This document shows, piece after piece, positions 6,435-8,824 of a stretch of DNA of 8,824 nucleotides. Made by a program: the position numbers and the translations under genes. The stretch is from an uncultured Clostridia bacterium. Its GTDB lineage: Bacteria; Bacillota; Clostridia; Oscillospirales; Ruminococcaceae. A model generated the notes under the pieces. The model was not told the DNA's origin and made no database searches. It was given only the letters and a program-made list of their open reading frames with translations. The number at the start of each line of letters is the position of its first letter. Position 1 is the stretch's first letter. The stretch lies in NCBI GenBank assembly GCA_937893735.1, contig CALBGD010000488.1, forward strand, positions 1-8,824, written 5' to 3'.

Positions 6435-6439
6435 GTGAT
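6425..6439. promoter_or_regulatory. Candidate operator dyad overlapping the -35 element
   Basis: ATCAC and GTGAT form a perfect five-base inverted repeat with a five-base centre that covers the -35 hexamer. With the two dyads downstream it gives three inverted repeats with centres about 25 and 22 bases apart across one promoter. Confidence 0.38.
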
Positions 6440-6450
6440 TCACCAGATTT

Positions 6451-7380
6451 TCAGTTCATGCTGAGTATCCGGGCGATAACGCTTCCCTCATATACTATCG
6501 GATATTCCCTCAGCGAAAATATAAGCCCGTCGGCGGGGGCTGTGACCTCTTCCTCCACAGTGCCGGTTATCGGAGTGACTATCTCGCCGATGACAGCGCC
6601 CTTCTGAACCCACATATTGTGCTCTACCATAGGTATAAAAATACCGCTTTCTACGGAATGTATTACATTTACCGCACCGTCCGTGCTGACCATTGGGTGC
6701 GTTATCTTCTGCTCCGGGACGCCCCAGATGCCGAGGTGGGACATCAGATTGAATATTCCGGTCAGGAGCTGGCGGCAGTACGCCTTTGTTATCCGCTGTC
6801 CTACGCCCATTTCAATGACAAGCGTAGGCACGCCCTCCTGCCTGAGCGCATAGGCTAGCGAACCCTCTCCAACTGCGTTGGAATCATGCACCCACACGAA
6901 ATCGGTATTCAGCAGCTTGGCGTATTTCAGCAGGTGAGAGCTGTCGCTGCTGGGTATCCTGACCTGCGGTATCTCCCTTATAAATATATTGCTTGCATGG
7001 ATATCAACGCAGATATCCGCGCCCTTTATGTCCGCGACAAGCTTCGCCGCGACGTTTTCGGCGATAGCTCCTTCCTCGCTTCCGGGGAAAACACGGTTCA
7101 TATCCAGCCCGGACATCGGCACGGCGCGGCTCACCGATTCCATTCCCAGCGGATTTATGGACGGATATATGTCCACAGTGCCGCGGAGATTCGACATATT
7201 CGCGGTTATCTGGCGCACCATCTCATAGCAGACATACTGACCCTCCAGCTCGTCGCCGTGTATTCCGGTGACGATGGCTATGCGCTTTCCGTCATCGCAG
7301 CCCATACCTTTCAGGCTGTTCTTCTTTATTGTGAATTCTTCGTCCGCCGGCAGCCCGACGGAAACCAGAGTCTCTATCAT
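6451..7380 (-). CDS. Succinylglutamate desuccinylase/aspartoacylase-family zinc deacylase
   Basis: This 309-residue M14-like zinc hydrolase of the AstE/AspA family should cleave an N-acyl-amino-acid-type amide or a similar bond. Zinc ligands are visible: H41 and E44 in GIHGDELEG (39-47) and H128 in VDIHAS (125-130). The substrate-binding DMNRVFPG motif is at 93-100 and the probable catalytic glutamate is E190 in VIEMG (188-192). The C-terminal part, about 245-309, resembles the small barrel-sandwich domain of this family (IGEIVTPITGTV, VTAPADGLIF). There is no signal peptide, so it is probably cytoplasmic. The ATG at 7380 has GGGGG seven bases upstream and follows the permease stop by 13 bases, so the two are likely co-transcribed. 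Lacking arginine-catabolism neighbours, it should not be called astE. The substrate is unknown. No clear terminator follows before the DtxR promoter. Confidence 0.9.
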   Translation of the reverse strand: MIETLVSVGLPADEEFTIKKNSLKGMGCDDGKRIAIVTGIHGDELEGQYVCYEMVRQITANMSNLRGTVDIYPSINPLGMESVSRAVPMSGLDMNRVFPGSEEGAIAENVAAKLVADIKGADICVDIHASNIFIREIPQVRIPSSDSSHLLKYAKLLNTDFVWVHDSNAVGEGSLAYALRQEGVPTLVIEMGVGQRITKAYCRQLLTGIFNLMSHLGIWGVPEQKITHPMVSTDGAVNVIHSVESGIFIPMVEHNMWVQKGAVIGEIVTPITGTVEEEVTAPADGLIFSLREYPIVYEGSVIARILSMN

Positions 7381-7393
7381 ACGATTACCCCCA

Positions 7394-8824
7394 TTATTCC
7401 ACAGATTTCAGCGATTCCACCATGCTTATGCGCTTCAGATCGCGGCGCATGATGAAGTTCACTATCAGCGAGAAAGCCACGGTTATCAGGAACGCCCACA
7501 GGAATGACAGCGGGTGTATCGTTCTTCCGAACATCACCTCGTCCACCTCGGCGGTCTCAACGATGAACTGCGTCAGCGCAACTCCAGCGCCCAGACCCAG
7601 CACGGCTCCCATTACAGAAAGTATATTGTTTTCCCGGAACACATAGCTGGAAACCTCTTTATCGTAGAATCCAAGCACCTTTAGCGTCGCAATCTCGCGT
7701 ATACGTTCCGTAATATTTACATTCGTAAGGTTATACAGAACCACGAATGCCAGCGCGCCCGCAGAAACTATCAGCACGACAACAACGAGGTCCATTATCT
7801 TCATCATGTCCTCAAAGGTCTTGGAAGCGCCGGAATTCATCGAAATGCTGAGCACTCCGTCCACTGCCATCATCTTTTCCTTGAAGATATTCTGCTCGGT
7901 CTCATCGGCGCTTATGCCGTTCTTGAAGTATATGATGTTGAATTCCGGCTCAGAGCCGAACAACTCCGCGTATTTTTCAGCAGGAATATACAGATAGTTT
8001 CCTGCGTAATGCTCTGTAATCGCCCCGATGGTGACAGGGACGCTCTCGCTGTCGCTTATTTTCAGCGTGACCTGCTCTCCCTGCTTTACGTTAAGGAGCT
8101 TCGTCAGCTTCTCGGTGGCTATTATTCCGCCCTCGGCGGTTTCAAAGCTGAGCTTCTCGCCGGACTTTCTGTCCCGGAAAACTATCATGTCCTCAAAAAT
8201 GTCCGTATCCTCGAAAGCAGTGACGTAGCACTGCACATTCCCGCTGTCGGAAGAAAGCGTATACTGCTTTATCAGCGCCCTTGTGTACTCCGTGTCAGGA
8301 TTGTAGTCAATAAGCGCGTCATATATCCCCTGTGGGTCGCTGTCGGTGTCATAAGCTATAAACCCGGAGTATTGATTAAGAGTTTTATACTGTAAGTCTA
8401 CAATATCGCCTATGGAATCCTTTAGTCCGAAACCGGTGAGCGACAGCGCGGTACACCCTGCGATTCCGACTATCGTCATGAACATTCTGCGCTTGTACCT
8501 GAACAGATTCCGCCCGGATACCTTTCCGAAGAAGGACAGGTGATTCCACACGAAGCCTATCTTTTCAAGGAACACGCGCTTTCCCGCCTTGGGGGCCTTC
8601 GGGCGCATTAGCTCCGCAGGGGTACCCGCAAGGGCGCTCTTTACGCTGAAAAATACGGTCAGGGCTATCGCCGCCACCATGCTTCCGGCGGAGGTGATTA
8701 TGTTCATCGCACTTAACTCAAAGTAATAACTTGTGATAATATACATCATGCTATATGCAAACATGATGATAAACGGGAACAGGAACATTCCGATGAACGC
8801 CCCGACAAGGCTTCCGGAGGCCGC
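7394..8824 (-). CDS. FtsX-family ABC transporter permease, C-terminal part (cut by window edge)
   Basis: The frame is open to the window end, so about 476 residues of a longer protein are visible; the ATG at 8788 is probably internal. Using that ATG as residue 1, the visible part starts in the final membrane segments of a first FtsX domain (about 1-20 and 28-50). A junction follows (TPAELMRPKAPKAGKRVF, 56-73), then a membrane segment of the second half (FMTIVGIAGCTALSLTGFGL, 103-122), an extracytoplasmic domain (about 125-330) and three final membrane segments (334-353, 389-410, 428-446). The coupling helix ERIREIATLKVLGF is at 361-374. This is the two-domain permease type of roughly 1000 residues common in Firmicutes, often encoded next to an ATPase and linked to export or cell-envelope functions. 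Neither the ATPase nor the N-terminus is in the window. The substrate is unknown. Confidence 0.9.
   Translation of the reverse strand, partial: AASGSLVGAFIGMFLFPFIIMFAYSMMYIITSYYFELSAMNIITSAGSMVAAIALTVFFSVKSALAGTPAELMRPKAPKAGKRVFLEKIGFVWNHLSFFGKVSGRNLFRYKRRMFMTIVGIAGCTALSLTGFGLKDSIGDIVDLQYKTLNQYSGFIAYDTDSDPQGIYDALIDYNPDTEYTRALIKQYTLSSDSGNVQCYVTAFEDTDIFEDMIVFRDRKSGEKLSFETAEGGIIATEKLTKLLNVKQGEQVTLKISDSESVPVTIGAITEHYAGNYLYIPAEKYAELFGSEPEFNIIYFKNGISADETEQNIFKEKMMAVDGVLSISMNSGASKTFEDMMKIMDLVVVVLIVSAGALAFVVLYNLTNVNITERIREIATLKVLGFYDKEVSSYVFRENNILSVMGAVLGLGAGVALTQFIVETAEVDEVMFGRTIHPLSFLWAFLITVAFSLIVNFIMRRDLKRISMVESLKSVE

Noticed and set aside
6451..7380. Naming the deacylase astE
   Set aside because: No other arginine succinyltransferase pathway gene is visible and the family covers many substrates.
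6886..7452. A 188-codon plus-strand open frame opposite the deacylase
   Set aside because: It overlaps a well-supported zinc-hydrolase gene and has no domain signature of its own.

Overview
The window looks like a chromosomal segment of a Gram-positive gut-type Clostridia, most plausibly a Ruminococcus/Oscillospiraceae relative. This is inferred from mid-range GC, frequent ATA isoleucine codons, strong GGAGG/GGGGG ribosome binding sites, a MacB-type permease without a fused ATPase, a large two-FtsX-domain permease of the kind common in Firmicutes, and a secreted RCC1/BIG2/Fn3 protein. Species cannot be fixed from sequence reading alone. No insertion sequence, phage gene, CRISPR array, tRNA or rRNA was seen.

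Layout. Positions 1-1786 (+ strand) hold the end of an efflux adaptor (HlyD/MacA type) overlapping by four bases a MacB-like permease. A bidirectional hairpin terminator at about 1792-1824 separates it from a convergent gene. Positions 1854-4841 (- strand) encode a 995-residue secreted protein: signal peptide, 14 RCC1-type blades (two sets of seven), two bacterial Ig-like (BIG2) domains and a C-terminal Fn3-like domain. Its leader (4842-4987) carries two small inverted repeats and a strong ribosome binding site that moves the start 15 bases inside the longest ORF. Next comes a minus-strand terminator at 4988-5019.

Positions 5126-6349 (- strand) form a two-gene unit. A short DtxR/MntR-family metal-dependent repressor is followed three bases later by a metallo-beta-lactamase-fold hydrolase of the COG1237 type that starts at TTG. 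A near-consensus promoter (6406-6434) drives the unit, and three inverted repeats lie in or beside it, suggesting autoregulation. Positions 6451-8824 (- strand) hold the C-terminal part of a large FtsX-family ABC permease followed 13 bases later by a succinylglutamate desuccinylase/aspartoacylase-family zinc deacylase.

How the genes may work together. Both window edges cut through export-type ABC systems whose ATPases are not visible. The clearest regulatory unit is the metal-sensor/metallo-hydrolase pair. The most unusual protein is the double-propeller secreted protein, which has no cell-wall anchor, dockerin or recognisable enzyme domain and so looks like an adhesion or binding protein. 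I found no complete novel multi-gene system. The best leads are the double propeller, the DtxR-MBL unit with its dyad-rich promoter, and the altered metal-ligand residues in both proteins of that unit.
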